From NCBI GenBank assembly GCA_934693235.1, contig CAKUUY010000002.1:62001-126000 (forward strand): a stretch of DNA of 64,000 bases, in the 5' to 3' direction. The position numbers were made by a program, and so were the translations under genes. This stretch comes from an uncultured Candidatus Melainabacteria bacterium. GTDB lineage: Bacteria; Cyanobacteriota; Vampirovibrionia; Gastranaerophilales; Gastranaerophilaceae. Of the stretch, positions 8,691-16,947 are shown piece by piece (positions within the stretch are counted from its first letter, which is position 1; the number at the start of each line of letters is the position of its first letter). Below the pieces are notes generated by a model. It saw nothing but the letters and a program-made list of their open reading frames with translations, was not told the DNA's origin and searched no databases.

Positions 8691-9767
8691 ATGAATATTC
8701 TTTTTATTACGGACTTATATCCGGTCAAAAACAATGAATCGACAACTCCGCGAACTCTTTTAGATTTCGTCAATGAATGGGGAAAACTCGGTTATAATGT
8801 AGATGTTATAAAACCAAATTTTATTCCAAACTCTTTTTTACGCAAAAAACCGTTTTATAAAACTGGTCAATATGAGAATGTCTTCAACGTAAATTATTGG
8901 ACTCCGTTTTGGTTTAACATCCATCACAAATTACCTAAGTTGACTAACTACGACATTGTTGTTGCACACATGCCATCAGGAATTTTATTTGCAGACAAAT
9001 TAGGTCTGCCTTTTGTTGCAGGAATACATTGTTCTGACATTGATATTTTGACAAAGCCGTTATATAAAATTCATTTCAAAAAAAGGTTAGAAAAAGCTTT
9101 AAAAAATGCCAAAGCGATTGCTTGCAGATCATTTGTTTTAAGGGATAAATTACTAAAATTACATCCTGAATTTGAAAAGAAAACTTTTGTTGCACCGTCA
9201 GGAATTGATGAAAGGCTGTTAGATGAAAAGAACCATTCACCATTCACTACTCATCATTCACCAATAAAAGTCCTTACTTGTGCTCATTTCAAAAAACGTA
9301 AAAATATTGACAAAGTAATTGAAGCTTGTAAAGGGCTGGAAAGTTTTGAGCTGACTGTAATTGGGGATGGAAAAGAGCGAAAAGCACTTGAAAAGCTTGA
9401 TTCCAACGTCACTTTTTTAGGACGATTATCACATGATAAAGTTCTTGAAGAAATGCGTAAAAATGACATTTTTGTACTACCAAGTATTGGGGAAACATTT
9501 GGAATGGTTTATTTAGAAGCTATGGCAAGCGGTTGTATCACTGTCTGTACAAAAGGCGACGGAATTGATGGAATTATAAAAAACGGAGAGAACGGCTTTC
9601 TTGTTGAACCAAATTCTGAAAGCGTAAAAGAAACACTTCTTAATATAAAAAATCTTTCGCAAAATAAACTCAACACCTTATATACCAATAGTTTCAGTAC
9701 TATTCAAAACTATATTTTAACCACTTGTGCAAAAAGATATTTGCAACAAATTTTAAAGATTTTGTAA
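8691..9767 (+). CDS. Glycosyltransferase family 4 protein
   Basis: 358 residues, GT-B fold. N-terminal domain opens with MNILFITDLYPVKNNEST; the C-terminal nucleotide-sugar domain shows VAPSGID, VLTCAHFKKRKNIDKVI, LTVIGDGKE and the GT4 E-x7-E motif in SIGETFGMVYLEAMASG. It most likely transfers a sugar to a surface polysaccharide or lipid; donor and acceptor cannot be read from sequence. Monocistronic with its own promoter. Starts directly at the predicted transcription start. Confidence 0.9.
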   Translation: MNILFITDLYPVKNNESTTPRTLLDFVNEWGKLGYNVDVIKPNFIPNSFLRKKPFYKTGQYENVFNVNYWTPFWFNIHHKLPKLTNYDIVVAHMPSGILFADKLGLPFVAGIHCSDIDILTKPLYKIHFKKRLEKALKNAKAIACRSFVLRDKLLKLHPEFEKKTFVAPSGIDERLLDEKNHSPFTTHHSPIKVLTCAHFKKRKNIDKVIEACKGLESFELTVIGDGKERKALEKLDSNVTFLGRLSHDKVLEEMRKNDIFVLPSIGETFGMVYLEAMASGCITVCTKGDGIDGIIKNGENGFLVEPNSESVKETLLNIKNLSQNKLNTLYTNSFSTIQNYILTTCAKRYLQQILKIL

Positions 9768-9805
9768 AGATTTGACATAATTTTCGTATGTTTTTGGTAG
9801 TATAG

Positions 9806-9881
9806 AGACTGTTAAGTCTGGGTTGGTGATTTACCCTTTTTGGAAAGTAGCCGATAACCTTAAACCCGAAAGGAAAAATTA
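9806..9881 (+). other. Structured 5' leader of the amino-acid symporter gene
   Basis: About 75 nt with a 5-bp hairpin AGACT-GTTA-AGTCT (9806-9819), then GGGT...ACCC (9820-9836) followed at once by TTTTT, like a small intrinsic terminator. A competing pairing is possible between GGGTT (9820-9824) plus GGT (9825-9827) and AACCC (9863-9867) plus ACC (9857-9859). Mutually exclusive stems suggest attenuation. I do not recognise a known riboswitch class; the glycine-riboswitch core is not present. The transcription start is uncertain (TTGACA at 9772, TAGTAT at 9798, spacing 20). Confidence 0.35.
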
Positions 9882-11465
9882 ATGAACAAAATTTTAATCG
9901 TACTTTTGACACTATTATTTAACATTCAACAAGCTAACGCATTCAACATTGATTCGTTTATGGATAAAAATGTTGCGCCGGTATCTGATGCCATCGCGGC
10001 AATTATTTTCCATCCGGTTCATGTATTTGGGGCTGATGTTCCAATTATTATATTTTGGATTTTGTTCGCAGGTATATTTTTCACTTTCTATTTAAGAGGA
10101 ATTGCTGTTTGGGGCTTCAAACACGCTATTGAAATAGTTTGCAAACCAAAAAAATCAGGTGGAGATGGCTCCGGTGAAACTTCTGCTTTCCAAGCTTTAA
10201 TGACAGCTTTATCAGGAACAATCGGCTTGGGAAGTATCGCTGGTGTTGCAATAGCAATTTCAATGGGTGGTCCCGGAGCTGCTTTTTGGATTATCGTAGG
10301 TGCTTTGTTAGGTATGTCTTTGAAATTTGTAGAAGCTTCTTTAGCAGTAAAATACAGAAGATTTAACCTTGACGGTTCAATTTCAGGTGGACCAATGCAC
10401 TATATGGCACACGGATTAACCAGAAAAAAAATGAGATGGTTAGGTCAACCTTTATCAGTAATGTTCGCAATTCTTTGTATTTGCGGAGGCATTACAGGTG
10501 GAAACATGATTCAAATTAACCAAGCAGCAAACCAATTTGTTAACGTTTGCGGTGGCGAAAACGGTTTTATGCACAATTTCCACTGGGTAATCGGTTTAGG
10601 AATGGCAATTGTTGTTGGTTTAATCGTAATTGGTGGTATTAAAAATATTGTTAAAGTTACTGAAAAAATAGTACCTTTAAAGATTTTTATATATTTATTT
10701 GCGGCAATGGCTGTAATTATTTGCAATATCAAACTTGTTCCACATGCTGCCTGGATTATTGTTAAAGAAGCATTTCGCCCTGAGTCAATTTATGGTGGTA
10801 TGTTTGTTGCAATGATTATGGGGTTAAGACGTTCTGTTCAATCAAATGAAGCAGGCACAGGCTCTGCTCCGATTGTTTATGCAACCGTAAAAACAGATGA
10901 ACCCTTATCTCAAGGCTTTGTAGCATTGCTAGACCCATTTTTAACAGGTTTTATGTGCACATTAACAGCTTTTGCAATCGTAATCACAGGTGTTTACAAA
11001 ACTCATGCCGGTCACACTTCTGGTATTGAAATGACATCAGATGCAATTTCATCTGTAATGCCTTTCTTCCCAACTCTTTTAGCTGGTATTGTTTTACTTT
11101 ATGCTTTATCAACAATTATCAGTTGGGCTTATTACGGTCAAAAATCTTGGAACTTCTTATTCGGCGAAGGGCGCAAAAGAACTCTTACATTCCAATTTAT
11201 TTATTGTTCATTTATCTTGATAGGTTCTGTATTAAACGTAACATCCGTTATCAACATTACAGATGCAATGATGATTGCAATGTCTATTCCAAACATTATT
11301 GCAATGTACATTTTGGCACCTGAAATTAAAAAAGATTTAGCTGAATACTGCAGAATTCACAAAATCGGGAAATGGATTAACAGAGATTGGTTAAAACCTG
11401 CTGAAGTTCCGGCAGAAATTGATGAAGAGGATGAAATATCATGTCAGATCAACAAATTATCATAA
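9882..11465 (+). CDS. Sodium:alanine/glycine symporter, AGCS family
   Basis: 527 residues with ~10 hydrophobic spans. Family signatures: GTIGLGSIAGVAIAISMGGPGAAFW, GGPMHYMAHGL and SNEAGTGSAPI. AGCS carriers import alanine or glycine with Na+ across the inner membrane. The first 21 residues (MNKILIVLLTLLFNIQQANA) look like a cleavable signal peptide, which is unusual for the family's short N-terminus but occurs. RBS AAAGGAAAAA. Its 3' end overlaps the ACT-domain gene by 25 bp, so both are co-translated. A structured leader (9806-9881) may regulate it. Confidence 0.93.
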   Translation: MNKILIVLLTLLFNIQQANAFNIDSFMDKNVAPVSDAIAAIIFHPVHVFGADVPIIIFWILFAGIFFTFYLRGIAVWGFKHAIEIVCKPKKSGGDGSGETSAFQALMTALSGTIGLGSIAGVAIAISMGGPGAAFWIIVGALLGMSLKFVEASLAVKYRRFNLDGSISGGPMHYMAHGLTRKKMRWLGQPLSVMFAILCICGGITGGNMIQINQAANQFVNVCGGENGFMHNFHWVIGLGMAIVVGLIVIGGIKNIVKVTEKIVPLKIFIYLFAAMAVIICNIKLVPHAAWIIVKEAFRPESIYGGMFVAMIMGLRRSVQSNEAGTGSAPIVYATVKTDEPLSQGFVALLDPFLTGFMCTLTAFAIVITGVYKTHAGHTSGIEMTSDAISSVMPFFPTLLAGIVLLYALSTIISWAYYGQKSWNFLFGEGRKRTLTFQFIYCSFILIGSVLNVTSVINITDAMMIAMSIPNIIAMYILAPEIKKDLAEYCRIHKIGKWINRDWLKPAEVPAEIDEEDEISCQINKLS

Positions 11466-11719
11466 CTGTTTCAGGCATTGATAAAGTCGGCATTGTTGCA
11501 AAAATTTCAACAGTATTATCAAAGTTTGAAGTTAACATTGAAGATATCAAACAAACTCTTATGCAAGGTTATTTTGTAATGTTTATGTTGTGCAATATTG
11601 AAAAATCAAAATATTCTTTCAAAGAAATTAAAGAAGCCCTAACTCAAACTGGCGAAGAACTCGGAATGGGGATTTGGATTCAGAGAAAAGAAATTTTTGA
11701 CAATATGCACAATATTTAA
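11441..11719 (+). CDS. ACT domain-containing protein (UPF0237 type)
   Basis: 92 residues forming one ACT domain: IIITVSGIDKVGIVAKIST at the start, then VNIEDIKQT and a C-terminal LGMGIWIQRKEIF. Proteins of this small family resemble the ACT half of GcvR and bind amino acids. The 25-bp overlap with the symporter gene suggests it senses the transported amino acid, which is inference. Start ATG at 11441 with no alternative that preserves the first beta strand. Confidence 0.85.
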   Translation: MSDQQIIITVSGIDKVGIVAKISTVLSKFEVNIEDIKQTLMQGYFVMFMLCNIEKSKYSFKEIKEALTQTGEELGMGIWIQRKEIFDNMHNI

Positions 11720-11777
11720 AAAGTAAATTTTTGTTAACATAATAACAATTATTATTTTGTTTGACTTTAATAATAAT

Positions 11778-12551
11778 ATGATAAAAATTAATAAACCAAA
11801 AACATTTTTACCCTTATCTGTTGCAAAAGGGACAACTGAAGAAAGGCTTGCAAAAGCTACACAATCTAATTTAAAATTTTATAAAAATTTATCTTACGAT
11901 TTTAAAAACCGTGAAATGAAACTTGCAACTTTTAAACGTAATTTAAGAGAAGCCACAGGTAATAGAATAAATATTCAGACATTTGCAAACGAAAACGATT
12001 TAGCTTCATCTGTGACATCTTCACATTGGGGACGTACTAATAAAGTTAGCGGATATACATTAAAAATACCTGTTCGCCTCTGGACAGATAAAGTCCAACA
12101 ACGAACATCGCCTTTATTTTTAAACGAAACTCAAAACTTTTTCAGTTATATTTTTAATCCTAAATTTTTAGCAAGAAAAGTTGCGATGCTTAATAAAAAA
12201 CATGATATAGCAGGTGCTGGAAAATTCTTTAAATCAAATTTATCAGGGACACAAAAATTAGATAAAAAAGCCTTGGATGCTCTTTTGATTGATAAAAATT
12301 ATGCTGAAAAAATAAATATTTTGCAAACTTTAAGATATGATTTGATGTTAGAAAAAAGTACTAAATCAGCTCAATTTGCAATTGACAAACAAATTGAAAA
12401 AGTAGAACATGTAAAAATACTTGGCAAAAGTTACGATTTAAGCCAATACAATTATGATGAAAAATTACAAATATTGAACGACAAATTAGCTTCTGTTTTA
12501 CAAAAAGCAAGAGAATTGGTTCAAAATTCCAGACCACCTAAATATTGCTAA
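11778..12551 (+). CDS. Hypothetical protein, lineage-specific
   Basis: 257 residues from the ATG at 11778 (MIKINKPKTFLPLS); a TTG at 11757 is also in frame, and neither has a clear ribosome-binding site. TTTAAT at 11766-11771 is 6 nt before the ATG, so it may be another leaderless start, with a poor -35. No domain recognised. The protein is Lys/Asn-rich, mostly helical in appearance, no membrane span. Ends 21 bp before ruvC. Confidence 0.6.
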   Translation: MIKINKPKTFLPLSVAKGTTEERLAKATQSNLKFYKNLSYDFKNREMKLATFKRNLREATGNRINIQTFANENDLASSVTSSHWGRTNKVSGYTLKIPVRLWTDKVQQRTSPLFLNETQNFFSYIFNPKFLARKVAMLNKKHDIAGAGKFFKSNLSGTQKLDKKALDALLIDKNYAEKINILQTLRYDLMLEKSTKSAQFAIDKQIEKVEHVKILGKSYDLSQYNYDEKLQILNDKLASVLQKARELVQNSRPPKYC

Positions 12552-12557
12552 TATTCA

Positions 12558-12572
12558 TGCTATAATCGTTTT
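12558..12572 (+). promoter_or_regulatory. Extended -10 promoter of ruvC, predicted leaderless
   Basis: TGC-TATAAT (12558-12566) and then 6 nt to the ATG at 12573; no clear -35, as expected for an extended -10 promoter. Confidence 0.6.
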
Positions 12573-13049
12573 ATGAAAATTTTAGGCATTGATCCGGGAA
12601 TTGGTATTGTTGGGTATTCGCTAATAGAGTTTGACGGTGAAAATTCTGTTTTGTTGCATTCCGGCTCTATCCAAACCCAAAAAAATTCAAAAGAAACTGC
12701 TAGATTGTTAGAAATTTGGGAAGATATGAATACAATTATAGAAAAATATAATCCCGATTGTTCTGCAATTGAAAAATTATTTTTCTTTCGCAACAGAACA
12801 ACAGTAATGCCGGTTGCGCACGCAAGAGGCGTAATTTTAACAGCATTGGAAAAACATAAAATTCCAATTTTTGAATATACACCTATGGAGGTGAAACAAG
12901 TCTTGACCGGTTATGGCAGAGCTGATAAAAAAGAAGTTGAACAAATGGTAAAACTGTCGCTAGGGGTTGAAATTTTGCCAAAACTCGACGACACAGTAGA
13001 TTCTATCGCAATTGCAATTTGCCATACACGCTCTCTTGTGTTAAAATGA
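12573..13049 (+). CDS. ruvC: Crossover junction endodeoxyribonuclease RuvC
   Basis: 158 residues, normal length. Catalytic acids are all visible: D7 in GIDPGIG, Glu in AIEKLFFF, and the Asp pair in LDDTVDSIAIAICH. RuvC resolves Holliday junctions as a dimer with RuvAB. The stop overlaps the next start as ATGA, so the downstream membrane protein is translationally coupled. Confidence 0.96.
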   Translation: MKILGIDPGIGIVGYSLIEFDGENSVLLHSGSIQTQKNSKETARLLEIWEDMNTIIEKYNPDCSAIEKLFFFRNRTTVMPVAHARGVILTALEKHKIPIFEYTPMEVKQVLTGYGRADKKEVEQMVKLSLGVEILPKLDDTVDSIAIAICHTRSLVLK

Positions 13050-13510
13050 CTCTTATGGATATAAATTTTATTTTATTAAAACAAATTGCAATTTTGAGCA
13101 TATTTTTTGGCGCAATCCTTGGAGCAGTTACGCTAATCCCGTATTTAGGAATTATATCGTTCATTTTTTTAATAAGCCTTATCGCTCCGCTTGTTATCTG
13201 GCTTTTGGTAAAATATAACTGTTTGTCGCTTTCTTCAATCAAAGATAGTGTAATTGTTGGAGCTATCGCCGGATTTGTTGCATATATGGGATTTTCAATA
13301 ATTTACGTTCCAATATCAGTGATTTTAATGAAGCTTTTTCATATCGCTGCAAATATCGGAATTGGCTACATGCTCGGTAATGCAAGTTTCTTCTTATTGC
13401 TTGTAATCTCTGTATTTATGGGAGTTTTGGCTGCAACTGTTAACGCTTTTACAGGTTTTTTAACATTTTACGTATTAGATTTTATTAATTCAATAGAGAA
13501 AAGGAAATAA
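13046..13510 (+). CDS. Small integral membrane protein, unknown
   Basis: 154 residues from the ATG at 13046, which overlaps the ruvC stop (ATGA). Four hydrophobic segments (roughly residues 12-32, 34-54, 65-90, 105-140) and a short basic tail EKRK. No family recognised; it resembles small DUF-type permease-like membrane proteins. Sits 2 bp before mtnA in a ruvC-orf-mtnA operon. Confidence 0.75.
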   Translation: MTLMDINFILLKQIAILSIFFGAILGAVTLIPYLGIISFIFLISLIAPLVIWLLVKYNCLSLSSIKDSVIVGAIAGFVAYMGFSIIYVPISVILMKLFHIAANIGIGYMLGNASFFLLLVISVFMGVLAATVNAFTGFLTFYVLDFINSIEKRK

Positions 13511-13512
13511 AA

Positions 13513-14571
13513 ATGGCTGAATTTCATTCAAAAATAAAAACTATCGAATGGGTGGATAATTATTCAAAAATGGTAGATCAAACTGTTTTGCCGTACGAGT
13601 TCAAGTATGTACAAATTAAAACAGGTCAAGAAATGTTCGACGCAATAAAAACGATGATTGTTCGTGGAGCTCCGGCAATTGGAGTTGCAGGTGCACACGG
13701 TGTTGTTTTATTCGCACAAGAACTAGCTAAAAAAGATTTATCTCGAAATGAATTTGTAAAACAATTATTAGAAAAAGCTGACTATATGGCAACTTCTCGC
13801 CCGACAGCAGTAAATTTAATGTGGGCTTGTGAAAAACAAAAAGAAGTTATCAAGAATTCAAAATCTAAAATTTCAGGTATTGTAGAAGAATTAAAACAAA
13901 ATGCAATTAAACTTGAAGACGAAGACATCGCAATTAATAAAAAAATTGGCGATTATGGTGCTGAAGTTGTCCCCAAAGGCGCAACAATATTGACTCACTG
14001 TAACGCAGGCGGATTGGCAACAGTAGGGTATGGAACTGCATTAGGTGTTGTTCGTTCTGCATTTGCAAATGACCCTACAATTCAAGTTTTTGCAGATGAA
14101 ACAAGACCTCGTCAACAAGGTGCAAGAATTACAACATTTGAGCTTACAATGGACGGAATTCCTACAACATTGATTACTGACGGAATGTGTTCTTATTTTA
14201 TGAAAAAAGGAATGATTGATATGGTAGTTGTAGGCGCTGATAGAATCGCTGCAAACGGCGATACCGCAAACAAAATCGGAACTTATACAGTTGCAATTGC
14301 GGCAAAATACCACAATATACCATTTTATATTGCAGCTCCACTTTCAACAATTGACACAAGCATCAAAACTGGAGATGAAATTGTTATTGAAGAACGTTCA
14401 CACGAAGAAGTTACACATATCAATGGAAAAATAATTTGTGCTCCTGATGTAAAAGTTATAAACCCAGGTTTTGACGTAACTCCGCACGAATTGATTGCAG
14501 GAATTATCACCGAAAAAGGTATCTTAAGACCGGACTACAAAAAATCAATCGCAGAAGCATTCGCAAAATAA
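13513..14571 (+). CDS. mtnA: Methylthioribose-1-phosphate isomerase
   Basis: 352 residues of the eIF2B-related isomerase family. Diagnostic segments are VRGAPAIGVAGA, ILTHCNAGGLATVGYG with the catalytic Cys, ADETRPRQQGAR, and VVGADRIAANGDTANKIGTY with the catalytic Asp. Both catalytic residues argue for a true MTR-1-P isomerase of methionine salvage rather than an eIF2B-like regulator. Other salvage genes are not in the window; a role on 5-deoxyribose-type sugars is possible. RBS AAAGGAAATAAA. Confidence 0.92.
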   Translation: MAEFHSKIKTIEWVDNYSKMVDQTVLPYEFKYVQIKTGQEMFDAIKTMIVRGAPAIGVAGAHGVVLFAQELAKKDLSRNEFVKQLLEKADYMATSRPTAVNLMWACEKQKEVIKNSKSKISGIVEELKQNAIKLEDEDIAINKKIGDYGAEVVPKGATILTHCNAGGLATVGYGTALGVVRSAFANDPTIQVFADETRPRQQGARITTFELTMDGIPTTLITDGMCSYFMKKGMIDMVVVGADRIAANGDTANKIGTYTVAIAAKYHNIPFYIAAPLSTIDTSIKTGDEIVIEERSHEEVTHINGKIICAPDVKVINPGFDVTPHELIAGIITEKGILRPDYKKSIAEAFAK

Positions 14572-14581
14572 AATTCAAAAA

Positions 14582-14618
14582 AAAATAAGATTGGTTTAAC
14601 GCGAACCAGTCTTATTTT
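14582..14618. terminator. Bidirectional terminator between mtnA and the prepilin gene
   Basis: Stem AATAAGATTGGTT / AACCAGTCTTATT (one G-U pair), 7-nt loop, T-tract after it. It overlaps the last codons of the minus-strand prepilin gene. Confidence 0.8.
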
Positions 14619-15337
14619 TTTGCATCACCAAACTTATATTTTGTATAAACAACATCTTCCCCGCGCAAAATTTTAATTAAGTTATCAAAACCAGTTGCAC
14701 TCCATCCACTAATTTTTCCATCAGCAGAATATCTTATCTCAAAAGCATCTCGTCCGTATTGATTTGGAAGAGCTTTACCATTTACATCAAAACGCAAATC
14801 CGCACAATATTTCTCTTGAAATGTATTATAAATAACATTTCCGTTATCATCTTTTTTAGCTGTTCCATCTGGATTGAATGCAACTGCAGAAGACTCTCGA
14901 ATACATGCACCATACTGGATAATAGAAATAAAAGTACCATCCGCCAGTACTAAATATGGATATTTTAGAGATCCTGCTGTTGCTTTCCCGTTTCCTAAGT
15001 ATAAAGGATACGAATATAATATTACATAATTTTCATTGGGACACTCGGAAGCTGAACGGCAAATTTTAACAACATTAAAATACTTTCCAAAATTTTCTAA
15101 TACTTCTATTGAGGACTTATTAGTATCAAAAAGACTCGTTACATCATCAACTGTGCCACTCTCTGACTGACTTTTTTGAATTGCTTGTTGAATAAGAGAA
15201 TAAGCTCTTTTTGTTTTTGTTGCCAAGACTTTATCTTGGTATTGTACAATCAATGATGGCAAAGTTATCGCAGCAACAACCCCAATAATTCCCAAAGTAA
15301 TCAAAAGCTCAGCCAATGTAAATGCCTTTTTAATCAT
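14612..15337 (-). CDS. Type IV prepilin-like protein (pseudopilin)
   Basis: 241 residues. The start at 15337 (MIKKAFTLAELL) is fixed by TTTTGGAGGTTAAA before it and by the very short leader typical of prepilins. N-methylation motif KA|FTLAELLITLGIIGVVAAITLPSL forms the hydrophobic helix. The rest is a globular domain with four Cys and aromatic patches. Processed by a prepilin peptidase and assembled in or secreted through a type IV pilus-like machine. The terminal half has no recognised fold. Divergent from an XRE regulator gene 83 bp away, as are the two other prepilins in the window. Confidence 0.85.
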   Translation of the reverse strand: MIKKAFTLAELLITLGIIGVVAAITLPSLIVQYQDKVLATKTKRAYSLIQQAIQKSQSESGTVDDVTSLFDTNKSSIEVLENFGKYFNVVKICRSASECPNENYVILYSYPLYLGNGKATAGSLKYPYLVLADGTFISIIQYGACIRESSAVAFNPDGTAKKDDNGNVIYNTFQEKYCADLRFDVNGKALPNQYGRDAFEIRYSADGKISGWSATGFDNLIKILRGEDVVYTKYKFGDAKK

Positions 15338-15420
15338 TTTAACCTCCAAAAACAAATTATCATAAAGCGGTGCGACTGTCAATCGTGGAATAATATCAAC
15401 GTACAAACGAAAATACATAT

Positions 15421-15630
15421 ATGAACATAGATGTAAAAAAACGTTTTGGGAAAAATTTACAAAAATATAGACGACAAAAGAAATTATCTCAAGAAGAATT
15501 GTCGCTTGAACTTGACCTTGACGGATCATATGTCGGGAAAGTAGAAAACGCGAAACTCAATATAACAATTGACAAAATAATCAAAATCGCAAACTACCTT
15601 GAAATTGATGTAATCAAACTTTTTGAATAA
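15421..15630 (+). CDS. Small XRE-family regulator
   Basis: 69 residues: a single helix-turn-helix domain of the Xre/Cro type (FGKNLQKYRRQKKLSQEELS, then GSYVGKVENAK and the C-terminal IANYLEIDVIKLFE). No extra domain, so probably a dimeric repressor. It is divergent from the prepilin gene at 14612-15337; control of that promoter is inferred. No good RBS is visible before the ATG. Confidence 0.8.
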   Translation: MNIDVKKRFGKNLQKYRRQKKLSQEELSLELDLDGSYVGKVENAKLNITIDKIIKIANYLEIDVIKLFE

Positions 15631-15674
15631 GTTTTTGTTTATATGCGAGAAAACACTCACAAACTCAGTATAAA

Positions 15675-15899
15675 CTAATTGTCAACATTATATAACTTAT
15701 CAAAATCTATCTTCAGCACTTTCATAATCGCAATTATAGTCGTAAGTGTCGGATTTGTTTCGCCCCGCTCAATTGTGCCAATATGTTTACCTGCACAGAT
15801 ACCTATTGCATCCGCAAGCCCATCTTGAGAATAACCGGCTCTGTTGCGTTCCGCTCTTAAATTTTTACCAAACTCTGTAAGAATTTTATCTTTATCCAT
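15675..15899 (-). CDS. Small XRE-family regulator
   Basis: 74 residues from the ATG at 15899 (MDKDKILTEFGKNL); an in-frame ATG at 15938 would add 13 residues. The HTH is FGKNLRAERNRAGYSQDGLADAIG with the recognition helix and GKHIGTIERGETNPTL following. Divergent from the small gene at 16008; an inverted repeat (15951-15974) in the shared region is a candidate operator. Convergent with the XRE gene at 15421-15630. Confidence 0.78.
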   Translation of the reverse strand: MDKDKILTEFGKNLRAERNRAGYSQDGLADAIGICAGKHIGTIERGETNPTLTTIIAIMKVLKIDFDKLYNVDN

Positions 15900-15950
15900 A
15901 ACAATATAATTACATATTGACAAAATTCTATCGACCATTTATAGTTATTT

Positions 15951-15974
15951 ATATACCATTTAAACATGGTATAT
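15951..15974. promoter_or_regulatory. Candidate operator, 9-bp inverted repeat
   Basis: ATATACCAT - 6 nt - ATGGTATAT, perfect arms, between the divergent XRE gene (15675-15899) and the small gene at 16008. Size and position suit an XRE dimer. Confidence 0.5.
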
Positions 15975-16007
15975 AGAATACTTTAACTATGTAAAGGAGA
16001 AAACATT

Positions 16008-16316
16008 ATGGATGGAATTTCTAAAACTAATGGTGCACAAAAAGCTACTCCAGCTAAAAGAAAAAATAACACAGCTGCAGCTAAAGCTAATGCAAAACAA
16101 CAAGAACTTGCTAGTAGAATTATCGACCCTCCTCGAAATGTTATCGACATGAAAAGCAACGCGAAAATAAAACAACAACAAATTCTGCTTGCTACGCAAA
16201 GTGGCGATATTGATTTAGCAAACACTCTTCAAAAAGAATTAAACCAAATCAAAGCAGATATTGAGCGCAATGAAACAAGTATTTTTGATGATAAAAATAA
16301 AAATAAAGATAAATAA
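16008..16316 (+). CDS. Hypothetical Lys/Ala-rich small protein
   Basis: 102 residues behind a strong RBS (AAAGGAGAAAA). The N-terminal third is basic and rich in Ala, Lys and Asn; the C-terminal two thirds (about residues 45-95) have Gln/Glu/Lys heptad spacing suggesting a helical hairpin or coiled coil. No known family. Divergent from an XRE regulator, and closed by a terminator at 16321-16339. Confidence 0.65.
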   Translation: MDGISKTNGAQKATPAKRKNNTAAAKANAKQQELASRIIDPPRNVIDMKSNAKIKQQQILLATQSGDIDLANTLQKELNQIKADIERNETSIFDDKNKNKDK

Positions 16317-16320
16317 AGTT

Positions 16321-16339
16321 GGCGGGAAATATTCCCGCC
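16321..16339 (+). terminator. Intrinsic terminator
   Basis: GGCGGGAA-ATA-TTCCCGCC followed by TTGTTAATTAT, 4 nt after the small gene's stop. Confidence 0.7.
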
Positions 16340-16394
16340 TTGTTAATTATAAAATTGTGTTGGAATAGCCACCTCAAGCCTACAGCTCAATAGT

Positions 16395-16922
16395 TTATTC
16401 ACAATCTATACCTTCGAACACTTCTTCATCTGCAAACCAGTCTAATTCATAATAACCCTCTTTTACAAATTTCAAAAACGAAGAAAATCGCCAATTTTTT
16501 GGAGCTATTCCAAGATGTTTATATGAATTGTAGTGCACATAATCAATATGTTTATTCAAATCGTTTTCATCGCGGATTGTATGCTCGTAAAATCGACGTT
16601 GCCAAATACCTTTTTCTCGCTTGTTACTATAACCTAACTTTAAATCGTAGGTTGGGCATACTTGCCCAACATCAACAGAAAAAGAATGCTTCAACGCAGA
16701 AATAATTTTTGAAAAATTTATTCCATCGACAAGTTTTATTATTATGTGAAAATGGTCAGGCAAAATACAAATCGCAACAATTTCAAAATTATAAATCTTT
16801 TTTATTTTTCTAAAACTATTTCTTAGAACATTGATATTTTCAATCAATAACTGTCTCCTCTCATAAGTTACAACAGTTATAAAAATGTAAGAATTCTCCA
16901 TAGCATAACGTCTATAATTCAT
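16395..16922 (-). CDS. REP-associated tyrosine transposase (RAYT)
   Basis: 175 residues of the Y1/TnpA_REP type. The HUH motif is H57-F58-H59 in LPDHFHIII, the catalytic Tyr is Y128 in HIDYVHYNS, and WQRRFYEHTIRDENDL matches the RAYT core. RAYTs bind and cut REP hairpins and are thought to spread them. Four REP hairpins lie beside it (16948-17067) and one lies inside the gene, encoding residues 85-92 (VGQVCPTY). The start at 16922 is supported by TGC-TATAAT 6 nt upstream. Whether it still acts is unknown, but motifs are intact. Confidence 0.9.
   Translation of the reverse strand: MNYRRYAMENSYIFITVVTYERRQLLIENINVLRNSFRKIKKIYNFEIVAICILPDHFHIIIKLVDGINFSKIISALKHSFSVDVGQVCPTYDLKLGYSNKREKGIWQRRFYEHTIRDENDLNKHIDYVHYNSYKHLGIAPKNWRFSSFLKFVKEGYYELDWFADEEVFEGIDCE
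16647..16670. repeat. REP hairpin inside the RAYT gene
   Basis: GTAG followed by GTTGGGCA-TACT-TGCCCAAC. The same sequence family as the cluster downstream; it is read in frame as part of the transposase. Confidence 0.85.
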
Positions 16923-16937
16923 CTTTACATTATAGCA
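16923..16937 (-). promoter_or_regulatory. Extended -10 promoter of the RAYT gene, predicted leaderless
   Basis: On the minus strand TGC-TATAAT (TATAAT at 16934-16929) is followed by 6 nt and the ATG at 16922. Confidence 0.6.
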
Positions 16938-16947
16938 AAATAACGAA

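Noticed and set aside
9806..9881. Glycine riboswitch upstream of the symporter
   Set aside because: The conserved glycine-aptamer core is absent; only a generic structured leader can be supported.
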